Below, piece by piece: positions 32,927 to 43,100 of a DNA stretch of 64,000 bases (the stretch's first letter is position 1; the number at the start of each line of letters is the position of its first letter). Where the stretch lies: contig JAAOMT010000414.1 of the NCBI GenBank assembly GCA_016748015.1, positions 226,353-290,352 of the forward strand, written 5' to 3'. Origin of the DNA: Geosiphon pyriformis (lineage: Eukaryota > Glomeromycota > Glomeromycetes > Archaeosporales > Geosiphonaceae). Under the pieces are notes generated by a model. That model worked only from the letters and a program-made list of their open reading frames with translations. It was not told the DNA's origin and ran no database searches. A program made the position numbers and the translations under genes.

Positions 32927-33516
32927 AGAGCTTCTCTCTTCGAGAAAATGTATCTTATTTTAGATTTAACAATTAGAATCATCCTTTATACACAAAACAA
33001 AATAAATATCAAATAATTTGAAAAATTAAATCCTGAATTATTTCACTTTTGAAATTAACTAATTCTTATGAAACAGTTTGAAATTGATTAGCTACCAATT
33101 TCAGTAAACTGTTAATAACTCCAGGCCTGAATAGAAAACGTTTCCCTTGACAGAATTCTATTTCTTTTACATTTATTTTATTTCTTTTCTTTTCTTATTA
33201 CAATCATTAGGGTAGCTTACAGATGAAATTCCTGTAGAAGAGTTGACTTTCACAGCAAAGTAACTACACATTTTTAGTGAGCTTCCAGACGAGCAATTCC
33301 TGGGAAAGAGTTGACATTTACTACAACATAACTACATAAAGTAACTGGCAAGAAATTGGCCATTCCATTTATAAGCCCAGCAGTTCAAATTATAGGAGAT
33401 AATTTGAAGATAAATTCAGTTACTGGAGGTTCAACTACTTCCTGAAAACGTGAATTTACAGCAAATCAACAACAACAACATTCAAGAAAAGAGACCCAAA
33501 AACCTCCGGTAACATT

Positions 33517-33532
33517 TGGTGCTCTCCCACAG
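33517..33532 (+). other. Primer-binding site
   Basis: Two bases (TT) after the LTR comes TGGTGCTCTCCCACAG. The TGG start fits the CCA end of a tRNA. Families A and B share TGGTGC, then diverge (B: TGGTGCTCCCTGTG at 45301-45314, minus strand). I cannot name the tRNA without the host set. Confidence 0.7.
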
Positions 33533-33559
33533 AAACAACACAGCAAAAACAACTTCAAA

Positions 33560-35047
33560 GTGGCAATCACACCAAACACAACAACTCTAGAGTATTACCA
33601 ATCAATTTACACCCACTGCAAGCAAAGATTCAACATTCCAGACGGAATTGAAGTTGTCAAGAAATCAGTATACCAATACATTGAAAACTGCATCAACAAT
33701 TATCTTTTTGGAAATTACAATATCTCAGAAGTTAGAAGCAACCTTTACAATAATTTAGCATACTATTCACAGTTGGGAACTGAAGACCTTAATAGTAAAA
33801 CACTTGCCATTTACTTTTACGAACTTAATTTTAACATTATCAAATACTGTGAAGAAACATATCCAGTGCAGTCTCAATACACTATTGATTTTGAATCAGA
33901 AACAGAAACAAGCAACAAAGGCAAAAACAAATTAAAGCAATATTCAAGAACCACCCCAAATACTCCAACACTACCGAAAACAACTGCCAAACATTTACAA
34001 ACACTTGAACAAGGAACCAGTTCAAAACTTCCACTTACTATTACACCTTTTTCAGCTTCACTTGCACAAGCACAAACACCTAATTCACTTTTGAATCAAT
34101 TTGCAAGACCAGAAGATTTTACATCACTCAGAAGTCCCACCAGACAACAAAAACCCCTTCAAACTAGTTCCAATCTCCTTGATTTTCTAGCTGAAAATCA
34201 AAGTGAACACTCTAAGACAGTAGCAAACGAAGAAAACAACTCTGAAATAACTGAAGAAAAATCAATAAACAGTGAAAACAAAGAAGACAAAATGACAACA
34301 TACATCGCAAAAATTCTTGAATTTAATGGAGAAGACATTGAGACCAGTCCCCAAGAATGGCTCGACCAAGTTACTAAAGCTGGAGATGCAAATGGATGGA
34401 ATGCTGCCAAAATATTAAGAACAATTCTCTACTTTCTCAAAGAAACAGCAGGAGAATGGTTTGAAAACCTTGCCACCCCATTCAATGATTGGAACACTTT
34501 CAAAGCAGCCTTTCTTGAACAGTTTACCGACAATAACACCTCCATTACTCTTTGCAATCATTTTCAAAATATCAAACAAGAACCCTCCAAATCCGTTATG
34601 ACTTATATTGGGAAATTTAACAAACTTCTCAAACAAATTTGCCAACTCGAGACAAATGATTATTATTCCAATGCTCAAATCTTGGATCAATTTATTGCTG
34701 GTCTAAAAGATAAACTAATTAAAAAGGTTCACCCACATGTGCCAGAAGATTTAAACTCTGCCATACAGCATGTAAAAAGATACAAAATGGCCATGGAAGA
34801 GACCAATCGCACAAAACTTGTAAATTTGGCAATTGGAGAAACCAGCTTAGCAGCTGAGGAAAAAATTAACCAACTCACAAAGAAGGTTGAAAACTATTTC
34901 ACCAATCAACAACAGCAACCCCAAAAATATCAACCACCCCAGAGACAAAATCAAAATAACTTTGCACCACTTTCCAATAACCAGCCTCAAAATTGCCATT
35001 ATTGTAGAATCTCTGGCCACTGGAAAAAAGATTGCAGAAAGCTATAA
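33560..35047 (+). CDS. gag: Family A Gag
   Basis: About 495 codons without a stop. It opens at GTG (33560), with AAA before and GCA after; no ATG occurs in frame before residue 242 (KEDKMTTYIAK). The N-terminal part (EYYQSIYTHCKQ, LYNNLAYYSQ, ELNFNIIKYCEETYPVQ) aligns with Gag of family B. The middle is Thr/Pro/Ser/Gln-rich. Residues about 255-420 are the capsid-like Gag domain (QEWLDQVTKAGDANGWN, AGEWFENLATPFNDWNTFKA, SVMTYIGKFNKLL). A CCHC knuckle, CHYCRISGHWKKDC, lies at the end. A TAA stop at 35045 is followed in frame by a Pro/Gln/Tyr-rich tail, so Gag probably extended further. Gag packages element RNA in virus-like particles. Confidence 0.9.
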   Translation: MAITPNTTTLEYYQSIYTHCKQRFNIPDGIEVVKKSVYQYIENCINNYLFGNYNISEVRSNLYNNLAYYSQLGTEDLNSKTLAIYFYELNFNIIKYCEETYPVQSQYTIDFESETETSNKGKNKLKQYSRTTPNTPTLPKTTAKHLQTLEQGTSSKLPLTITPFSASLAQAQTPNSLLNQFARPEDFTSLRSPTRQQKPLQTSSNLLDFLAENQSEHSKTVANEENNSEITEEKSINSENKEDKMTTYIAKILEFNGEDIETSPQEWLDQVTKAGDANGWNAAKILRTILYFLKETAGEWFENLATPFNDWNTFKAAFLEQFTDNNTSITLCNHFQNIKQEPSKSVMTYIGKFNKLLKQICQLETNDYYSNAQILDQFIAGLKDKLIKKVHPHVPEDLNSAIQHVKRYKMAMEETNRTKLVNLAIGETSLAAEEKINQLTKKVENYFTNQQQQPQKYQPPQRQNQNNFAPLSNNQPQNCHYCRISGHWKKDCRKL

Positions 35048-35376
35048 CGAGACCAACAAAATAGGAGTAATCAACATTACCCTCCATCACAGCAATCTTA
35101 TTATCAACTATCACCACCAGCTTACTATCCACCAAGACCACAATACCAAAATAACTATTATCAGCCCACTCCACAGCCAATCCAACAGCAATGCCAACAA
35201 CTGCTCACACAACATTATCAAGTACTTGCTCAAAGACTGCTTACACAGAATCAATTCACACACAAAACTGATACCAAGTAAACAACAATAGAATCAGTTC
35301 AAACAACCAATTGGTTCCCTGAAATATCACTCAACCAAGACCCAACCACTACCACACTCAACCCAGTTATTTAACA
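35048..35376 (+). pseudogene. Family A Gag-PR junction, Gln/Pro/Tyr-rich
   Basis: In the Gag frame the text reads on past the TAA as SNQHYPPSQQSYYQLSPPAY and a Gln-rich run, with a further TAA near 35279. The protease reading frame is offset by -1 from Gag. E3 keeps Gag and protease in one frame class, so the offset here is more likely an indel than a programmed shift. Confidence 0.6.
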
Positions 35377-36126
35377 ATGCCGGAAGAACAGGATTTTTAC
35401 TATACTGCACTCTCAGAAGGTAGAGCTGCAGCACAACAACAACAAAACCCTTCTTATACTCCCACCACAATTCCACCAGCCAGAATCGCTGAAAACACTA
35501 ACCTTTCAGATATATTTCCTTTTGAGTTCAAAGCAAATGAGTCACCATTTCTGCTTAGCAATGCAGCCGCCAATGAACAAAAAGCAATCACGGCCATGTA
35601 CACTGAAGCCGAAGTCGAAGGAAAGACAATTCGCTTGATCCTAGACAGTGGATCCGCCGAAAGCATTATCACCTACCAGTTAATGCAACAGTTGAAAAGA
35701 AATGTTGACTGACCAGCTTAAACAGTAATCGTCACTGCCAATGGCATGAAAAAGACCCCAGTAGGAGAAATTGACAATTTTCCGTTCACTCTTGATAGAA
35801 TCACCATTCCAGTCAAAGTTCTTGTAATGGATGCACCCCAGTACCAAGCTCTCGTCGGAAATGATTGGCTTCAAAAAGCCAATACTAATCTGAATTGGAA
35901 AACACAAGAGTTAACAATCTCCTACCAAGGACAACACGCCCGGGTACCTGCCACTTGTAATACATTTAACAAATGCTCTGAAAAAGCCCCAGCTTTTGAA
36001 TTCGAACTGGAAGAAGAAAAACCCCTCATTGAAACATTCATGGCTCTTGGATTAACGTCCAACTGGGCTGATGAAACAGAACAAGAACATTTTACCCCAC
36101 ACTTTGAATCCGAAACCTCTGGATAG
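35377..36126 (+). pseudogene. Family A protease (retropepsin), one or two stops
   Basis: Two open pieces in one frame, 35377-35712 and 35746-36126, separated by TGA and TAA. Contains NLSDIFPFEFKANESPF, then IRLILDSGSAESIITYQLMQ with the DSG active site, then ITIPVKVLVMDAPQYQALVG and NDWLQKANTNLNWKTQELTI. A TAG ends it at 36124. Matches the E3 and E4 proteases along its length. Confidence 0.88.
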
Positions 36127-37338
36127 AATATTCCCTATTCAAAACCTGAACTAAGGAAACAATGCCCCTATATTCCCCTTAAATGTAAGGACTGCCACAA
36201 GAAACTATCGTCAATGGGAGTCTGCATTTCACCTGAAGAAGAATATGAGAATCATACTTGTTATTACTACAAGGCTTGCCACAGAGAACGATGGGGCCAT
36301 CTAATAAAAAGGAGTGAAAAATAGGACAACACCCCTTGTTTGACTTGTGGAGATATGCTACTGGAAAAATACAATTGGATTGATGTAGCCATGAGAGGAG
36401 GAGTCTGTGATCAGATCTGCCAATATGCTTTATCAATTTCAGAAAAAGTAAAAAGAGGAACACCCTTTAATGCAGCATACAACAGTGCTCTCAACAAACT
36501 TTATCACTACTCCCATGATGCTGAGATGATTTTTGACTTAGTAATGGCATTAATTAACGGAGCTACCAAAGAAAATGTTCACTAAATGAAGGAAGCAGAA
36601 TACATTGAATACACCATGGAATTAGCTGGATTCAATTACAAAGATGAAGTAAAAGTCTACCACCAAATCGCAAGTTACATCTACCCAACCCAAGAAGCTC
36701 AAATTCAACGATTAGAACAAATGAACATTAGGCTATGTGAAGAATGCATTATGCCTTGTGATGAACAGTGGTGTCCAGAATGCTACACTCTTAGTATCCT
36801 CTTGTCCAGCAAAAATGATGAGAACAAAATTGAATTTGGAAAACCTGAAGCAACAGAAGAAATTGAAACAACACTTATCTACCTTATCGAAAATCAGCCT
36901 GCCTTACAACTTAAATACTTCAACAACAACGGACAAGGAATAAAACCTAAAAAAGCACACAAAATTGATGCTGAATATGACCTAAGATATCCAGGCAAGG
37001 ATACTCTTGTTCTCAAACCCAAATTTCTCACAAAAATCAATCTCAAAATTGCACTCAAAATCCCGCCAGGAGCAATGGTTCAAATTACCTCCCAGTCCTC
37101 TTTGGCAAGCAAAAAAATCAATGTCAGAGAAGGAATAATCAATGCTAAATATACTGGAGACATTACAGTGATGCTTCAAAATAAAACTGACAAACCATTT
37201 AAGATTGAACATGCTGAAAAAATTGCCCAAGCTATTTACCTACTCTTAATCAACATTTCAGGTTTACAACTAGTCAATCAAAGAGAACAATTAGGAAAAA
37301 GCGATAGAGAAACCCAAGATTTTGGTTCAACTGGATGA
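36127..37338 (+). pseudogene. Family A Cys-rich module and dUTPase
   Basis: Same frame as the protease, with stops at 36124, 36322, 36583 and 37336. The Cys-rich part has CKDCHKKLSSMGVC, CYYCKACHRERWGH, PCLTCGDMLLEKY and LCEECIMPCDEQWCPECYTL. The dUTPase part (36586-37338) has IDAEYDLRYPGKDTLVLKPK (motif 1), SQSSLASKKINVREG (motif 2), GIINAKYTGDITVMLQNK (motif 3, catalytic Asp now Asn), EHAEKIAQAIYLLL (motif 4) and SDRETQDFGSTG (motif 5). The shared order with family B shows the dUTPase was in the common ancestor. Confidence 0.85.
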
Positions 37339-37980
37339 TTCACAGTTCCAGTTAACATAGCTCTTAACACACGGAATAAATCCCACCAGATTCTCAGACT
37401 TCCACAACTAATTACCATCTCACCCTTTGGAGAACATCCAGAAATCTACACCTGCTCAAAGCCAACAACCACACAACAAATTTTTGAGTCCAATGAACAA
37501 GTCTGCTTAGAACATAATATTTCGATCCCAAACATTTATATTCCAGAAGGAACAAAGAAAGTCTGAGTTACTTTTTACAACTCCAATAATTACCCCATAA
37601 TTTTATTAAATAATTTAGAAATTGGAGTTATTTACAGTAATATATTTCAACAAGAATTACCCCAAACAGTCCCTGATTTCTCTGAAATTATTGGACATTC
37701 AATACCAAAAATCAACCCAAATCCCAGCTCCGAAAACTACTATGTTGTCATGAAAAAACTATCTCGAATCAACATGGGACAACTTGAACCACAACAACAG
37801 ACCCAGCTCAAAGAGCTAATTGCAGAATTTGCCGATATCTTTGCTGAAAACAACAATGACTTAGGAAGAACCAATTTGGTCTAACACCAAATTTATACAG
37901 AAGATGCCAAACCAAAAAAACAACAAGCATATCGAGTTGCTCCAGAAAGCCACCAATTCATCCGAGAAAAAGTACAACAG
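37339..37980 (+). pseudogene. Family A PR-RT linker
   Basis: Same frame, three stops. Readable: ISIPNIYIPEGTKKV, then TFYNSNNYPIILLNNLEIGV (beta-rich linker), RINMGQLEPQQQTQLKELIA and EFADIFAENNNDLGRTN, reaching the RT start KKQQAYRVAPESHQFIREKV. Corresponds residue for residue to the C-terminal half of the E3 and E4 dUTPase-linker segments. Confidence 0.75.
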
Positions 37981-39200
37981 ATGCTTAACAATGGGCTCAT
38001 TCAATCCTCCATGAGTTCTTGGGCTTTACTTGTAGTGCTAGTTAAAAAAAAAATGAGAAGATCTGATTTTGTGTTGACTATTGACAACTCAACAGTGTTA
38101 CAATTGGAGACGCCTACCCCCTTTCTCAAATTAATGACATGCTGGATGCCCTTAGAAAATCCAAATACTTTTCAACACTAGATTTAGAAAGTGGTTACTG
38201 ACAAGTTGCTATGGATCCCAAAGATCACCCCAAAACAGCATTCACCACCCAAAGCGGAAATTACAAGTTTAATATAATGCCTTTCAGATTATGCAATGTA
38301 CCAGCAACGTTTCAGAAATTAATAGATGTTGTGTACCAAGGACTTCTTTGGAAATCAGTAGTCATTTATCTTAACGATACTGATGTTTATTCTCCATTGT
38401 TCGAATTACACTTAAAACACCTGCGAGAAGTTTTTCAATGATTACGAAAAGCAGAACTAAAACTCAATATCAAAAAATGCTACTTTGAAAAAACAAGCCT
38501 GGCCTTCCTTGGTCATATCGTTAGTAAAGATGGAATTAAACCAGATCCTGGAAAAATCAGCATTGTCAAAAACTTCAAAACTCCTCGAAACACTACAGAA
38601 CTAAGAGGATTCATAGGATTAGCATTCTACTATCAGAAGTTTATCAAAGGATTTTCGGAAATTGCAAAACTTTTCAACCAGCTTACCACCAAAAACATTG
38701 AATACAAATAGACTACCGAACACCAAAAAGCTTTTGAAATTCTCAAGGAAAAACTGACAACAGCTCCAATTCTCATCTACCCGGATTTCAGCAACCAATT
38801 TCAACTAGCTACAGATGCTTTATATACTGCCTTTGGTGCTATCTTATCACAACTAGACGACAATAGAAATGAGCGAGTAATTGCTTATGCTAGCAGAACA
38901 TTAAAACTAGCTGAGAAAAACTACCCTGCCACAGAACTAGAAACAGCAGCCATAATTTGGGCCTTACACCATTTCAACCTTTATCTCAGGCCTAAAAAAT
39001 TTGATATTATCACTGATAATATTGGACTCAAATGGCTTCAAAACAAAAATACTTAGCTGAATGCAAAACAAACCTGATAAACAAGATTTCTAGCAAACTA
39101 TCAATACATAGTACATCACAAACCAGGAAAACTCCACACCAATGTTGACTGTCTCTCCAGAATGAGACAAGATTAGAAAACAAAAACCAACACTCAACTT
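37981..39200 (+). pseudogene. Family A reverse transcriptase and RNase H
   Basis: RT from about 37900. A frame break falls at a run of ten A (38044-38053). After it the frame reads NEKI.FCVDY.QLNSVTIGD, where both stops are TGA at positions held by Arg in related elements, as expected from CGA to TGA. Then SGY.QVAMDPKDHPKTAFT (TGA for Trp), NIMPFRLCNVPATFQKLIDV, VVIYLNDTDVYSPLFELHLK (motif C Asn-Asp at 38373-38378) and FLGHIVSKDGIKPDPGKISI. RNase H: LATDALYTAFGAILSQ, ERVIAYASRTLKLAEKNYPA, TELETAAIIWALHHFN, ITDNIGLKWLQNK. The element cannot make an active RT. Confidence 0.88.
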
Positions 39201-39225
39201 AACCAACCAAAAGAGCCAACAAACA

Positions 39226-40371
39226 ATGAATTCAGAAAACTACAACAATCTCAAACAATATTTGGAAACATTAACAATCCCAACAGATTGGTTTCCAGAT
39301 GAAAAACATCGACTACAACAACAAGCCAAACAATATTTTCTATACAACAACATTATTTATCATCGAAATTTCAAAAACCCAGACAAACCACTCAGATTAA
39401 TACAAGAACAGGAAAAAGATACCATATTATACAACATGCACTCAGATCCTTCATCAGCACACTTCGGAAAAGATAGCACCACTTAAAGAACACTAGAATA
39501 CTACTTTTGGCTTCGAATGAGGAAAGACATTCATGAATATGTCAAATCTTGTGATAATTGTCAAAGAAAAGGAGGAACACACCCTACTGAACCATTAAAT
39601 CCAATCAAAGTTGGACAACCCTTTGACCGAGTTGGTATCAATTTAGTCAGACCATTATCTATTACCACTCAAGGAAACCATTATATTGCAGTAGCTGTAG
39701 ACTATCTTACTAAATGGCCCGAAGCCAGAGCCATTCAACGAGCAGATGCAAAATCAGTAGCAAATTTTATCTATGAAGACATTATTTGTAGACACGGATG
39801 TCTAATTGAACTTTTATCTGATCAGGAAACACATTTTGTGAACAACCTAATACAAAAAATTTGCGAACGATTCAATATCAAAAGATCTCTGTCTTCACCC
39901 TACCATCCACAAACAAACGGACTTGTAGAACATTTTAACAGAATATTTTGTGAGTCATTAGCCAAAGTCTCAACTAATTTTGAGCAAGAATGGGATATCT
40001 TTATTCCATCAGTGTTACTAGCATATAGAACACTAAAACAAAATACCACAAAACACACACCATTTGATTTAACTTACGGAAGGACAGCAATACTACCAAT
40101 TAAGTTCACAATGGAAACATATCCAGCACAACCAATCAATAAAAACAATTTTCAGGAAACACTTCAACGAAGAGCTTACACTCTGCTTAGCACATTGGAA
40201 GGAAAACGACGAATAGCAGCCACTTATATTGAAAACTCCCAAGCTCAACAAAAAGAATGGCATGATGACAAATTGTCTCCAGTCACCAATAAATTTAAAA
40301 TTGGAAACAAAGTTCTCTTACACAGAACTAAAGCTAAAAAACAATGGAGTGGGAAATTTGAAAATAAATAA
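39226..40371 (+). pseudogene. Family A integrase
   Basis: Two pieces, 39226-39486 and 39517-40371 (284 codons), one frame, one TAA between. Zinc region: MHSDPSSAHFGKDSTT, then YVKSCDNCQRKGGTHPTEPL. Core: VGINLVRPLSITTQGNHYIA, where the first catalytic Asp (GID in E3 and E4) is Asn; then LLSDQETHFVNNLI (second Asp) and HPQTNGLVEHFNRIFCE (Glu). C-terminal: GRTAILPIKFTMETYPAQP and NKVLLHRTKAKKQWSGKFEN, after which TAA interrupts DGLFFIHKVLGNGSYKLRLD. Reading ends near 40611. Cleaves and joins element ends in intact relatives; here inactive. Confidence 0.9.
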
Positions 40372-40611
40372 GATGGACTATTTTTTATCCATAAAGTTTT
40401 AGGCAACGGATCATACAAGCTAAGACTTGATGACAAAATTCTAGCAAAAGTTGCACATAAAGATCATTTGAAACACTATAATTCCAGAAACAATCCTGAA
40501 CCATTAATTCCACAAATTGGTACACATTCCCCTTTAATCAATCCCGAAGACATTTCCCAAAATTTAGAACCAGTAGTTGTTATTAAACAGCCTCCCAACT
40601 TGAACACTTAA

Positions 40612-41093
40612 TTTAAATTTATTATTATAGTTATCTTCTTATAATTTAGAAACAATCTCACAAAAACAAAACAAAAATAACATAAAAACCCATGCACCAA
40701 AAAATAATTTTCTTTTATTTCAAATTGCTTATAATGACTATTCCTTAAAACATTCAACAATTATCTCAAAAACTAATGTTAGCTTTAAAAACAATATCTG
40801 AATTATCCATTACTGTTACTGGAAACCATATTAATTATACCCAAACAGAAGTAGTTACAAATTTAGCCCCAAATTCACGAAAATATCACCTGTATNNNNN
40901 NNNNNNNNNNNNNNNNNNNNNNNNNNNNNNNNNNNNNNNNNNNNNNNNNNNNNNNNNNNNNNNNNNNNNNNNNNNNNNNNNNNNNNNNNNNNNNNNNNNN
41001 NNNNNNNNNNNNNNNNNNNNNNTTTGGATTATTATCTGGAAATAACAAACAGTACTTGGACTTCGACGGAGCTCAGTCTTGAGGAGAAGGTTA
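40612..41093 (+). other. Family A 3' untranslated part, assembly gap and PPT
   Basis: After the Pol stop near 40611 there is about 280 bp without clear coding, then 127 N (40896-41022), then 71 bp ending in the polypurine tract GAGGAGAAGG (41081-41090) right before the 3' LTR. A short reading frame (40776 on, about 40 codons to the gap) is not recognised and cannot be judged because of the Ns. Confidence 0.7.
40896..41022. other. Assembly gap (127 N)
   Basis: Run of N inside the youngest element, between integrase and 3' LTR. The true length is unknown. Confidence 0.98.
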
Positions 41094-42069
41094 TGTTACC
41101 AGACAAAATTAGAGATATTATTTAGCATAAAATTATCTTATAATTTCTATCATTAATTAGCATATATTATTGTTTCAAATTATCACTTATTACATTAGCA
41201 AAAATGTCTGAAATTATCATTTAATTAATAATCCAAATTGTACACAACACAAATGTAACCTAATTGCAATGATCAATCATGCAATACCCTGAACTATGTA
41301 ACATTCAAAAGTTCGCTGAAATTTATAGAAATTTGCCGAAATAATTGATAGTTCACCGAAATATCTAATAGTTTGCAGAAATAACTTGTAGTTCGCCAAA
41401 ATGTATTTTTAGTTCAGCGAAATTGTAGAAAATAACAAAGTTCAAGTTCATATAATAGTGTTACGACAAGTTGTATAAAAGAAGAGCTTTTCTCTTTGAG
41501 AAAATGTATCTTACTTTAGATTTAACAATTAGAATCATCCTTTAAACACAAAACAAAATAAATATCAAATAATTCGAAAAATCAAATCCTGAATTATTTC
41601 ACTTTTGAAATTAACTAATTCTTATGAAACAGTTTGAAATTGATTAGCTACCAATTTCAGTAAACTGTTAGTGACTCCAGGCCTGGATAGAAAACATTTC
41701 CCTTGACAGAATTCTATTTTTTTTACATTTATTTTATTTCTTTTCTTTTCTTATTACAATTATTAAGGTAGCCTACAGACGAGATTCCTGTAGAAGAGTT
41801 GACTTTCACAGCAAAGTAACTACACATTTTAGTGAGTTTCCAGACGAGCAATTTCTGGGAAAGAGTTGATGTTTACTACAACATAACTACATAAAATAAC
41901 TGGCAAGGAATTGGTCATTCTACTTATAAGCCCAACAGTTCAAATTATAGGAGATAATTTGAAGATAAATTCAGTTACTGGAGGTTCAACTACTTCCTGA
42001 AAACGTGAATTTACAGCAAATTAACAACAACAACATTTAAGAAAAGAGACCCAAAAACCTTCAGTAACA
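41094..42069 (+). repeat. Family A 3' LTR
   Basis: 976 bp, same ends and length as the 5' LTR. About 40 differences by eye, nearly all C/T or G/A. U3 array at 41310-41428, TATA at about 41472. Followed by GCGC (42070-42073), the target duplication. Confidence 0.95.
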
Positions 42070-43100
42070 GCGCCCATTAATGACAATTTCTTACCACAAT
42101 TGACACATATTAGCTTTGGTCGACAATAATTAGTTGGTGGTAATGCATAGGTGTGTGAGTTATGAGCAATAGTGTCGGTGAGTATTGTTTCTTCTTCCTT
42201 CTCTTTTCTCTTCCCTTTATTGCTTTCTTTGTTTTCTTCCTATTCCCAGCTCGATATCAGTTCATTATTATTGGTCCAAGTCAGGTTATCTGTTTTTTAG
42301 GTAAGTTCTGCTCTTTGTTTTTTTTTCCCATTGTCATTGTTATTCCAAGAAAGTATTGGCGGCAGTTCGTTGTGGTCGACATCAGCCCATGATACTTGAT
42401 ATGCTTCCCATGTTGGTTTGTTTTCTTCCTCCTTAAATTTGATAAACAGTGTTGTTGTCCTGACATTGCTGGGTTTGAAATGGCCACATATTGCTGGGAC
42501 TTGTGTGTGTTGGCCATTTTGGCTGAGTTGAAGTTCTTGGGTGGTCCAATTGAGCATTGCATTGGTTTTGAATAACCAATTGTTGTCAACAAGTGCTTGA
42601 TACTGAGTGGCTTTCATCATTAGAACTTTGATGGGTATTGTGATGCCATTAACTTTGATGGTGAAGTCATCTATTTTGCTGATTGGAATTTTGGTAGCTC
42701 CATCAGCAGTGATAATTCTTGCACTAGCAGCACAATTAACTCGGTGACCTAATTGGTCCATGAGTTGTCTTGTAATGATACTGCCAGTTGATCCACTATC
42801 TAGGATCAATTTGATGGGGTGCCCATCAACTTTCGCATCAGTATACATTGCAGTGATGAGTTTTTCCTCAAGTGCTGCTTCACTGAATAATGGCATATCT
42901 GATGGTTCCTCGAGTTTGAATGGAAAGATGACATCCAAAAATTCATTTTTGGTGATTGTAGCAGATGGGATATTATTGGTAGGTGGTTGTTGTTGTTCAA
43001 TTCCCTGATTGCTGGAGGTGGCATCTTCTGGAGTCACCAAAAGGCTTAAATAGTGTTGGGAATTCAGGTTTTGGGTGGGACTGGTGCCCAAATTCCACTG
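42070..43100 (-). pseudogene. E4 protease and first Cys pair
   Basis: Right-hand continuation of E4 past the family A insertion. Near 42080-42115 the minus strand reads CVNCGKKLSLMG, the first Cys pair of the Cys-rich module. The 264-codon open piece 42297-43091 is the protease: FLDVIFPFKLEEPSDMPLFS, IKLILDSGSTGSIITRQLMD (DSG site), ASARIITADGATKIPISKID, VDNNWLFKTNAMLNWTTQEL. After removal of the insertion it is in the same frame class as the E4 dUTPase. Confidence 0.88.

Larger units (their letters stand above)
32539..33514 (+). repeat. Family A 5' LTR
   Basis: 976 bp, TGTTACCAGAC...CCTCCGGTAACA. U3 holds a six-unit 20-bp array (32754-32872); TATA box GTATAAAAGAAG at about 32917; the likely transcription start lies about 25-35 bp later near the CTCTCTTCGAGAAAAT hairpin-like run. 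Same length as the 3' LTR. Confidence 0.95.
32539..42069 (+). mobile_element. Family A Ty3/Gypsy LTR retrotransposon, complete outline
   Basis: 9531-bp element with 976-bp LTRs at both ends, TGTTAC...GTAACA termini, primer-binding site and polypurine tract, flanked by GCGC (32535-32538 and 42070-42073). Internal order: Gag, protease, Cys-rich module, dUTPase, RT, RNase H, integrase. Inserted opposite to E4. It is the youngest element by nesting, yet RT, PR and others carry stops, so it is not autonomous as sequenced. The two LTRs differ at roughly 40 sites by eye, nearly all transitions. Confidence 0.93.

Noticed and set aside
33517-33532. Naming the primer tRNA
   Set aside because: Only TGGTGC is shared by families A and B, and the host tRNA set is not available here; several tRNAs end in GCACCA.
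35040-35390. Programmed -1 frameshift between family A Gag and protease
   Set aside because: E3 has Gag and protease in one frame class and E4 has a different offset; no slippery heptamer with a convincing structure was seen. Indel is more likely.
38064-38084. Alternative genetic code with TGA read as an amino acid
   Set aside because: Stops of all three kinds occur, at positions where sister copies have varied sense codons (Arg, Trp, Gln), and active-site residues are also lost. Mutation explains it better.
40776-41045. Open frame crossing the N gap
   Set aside because: About half of it is Ns, so neither length nor product can be supported.
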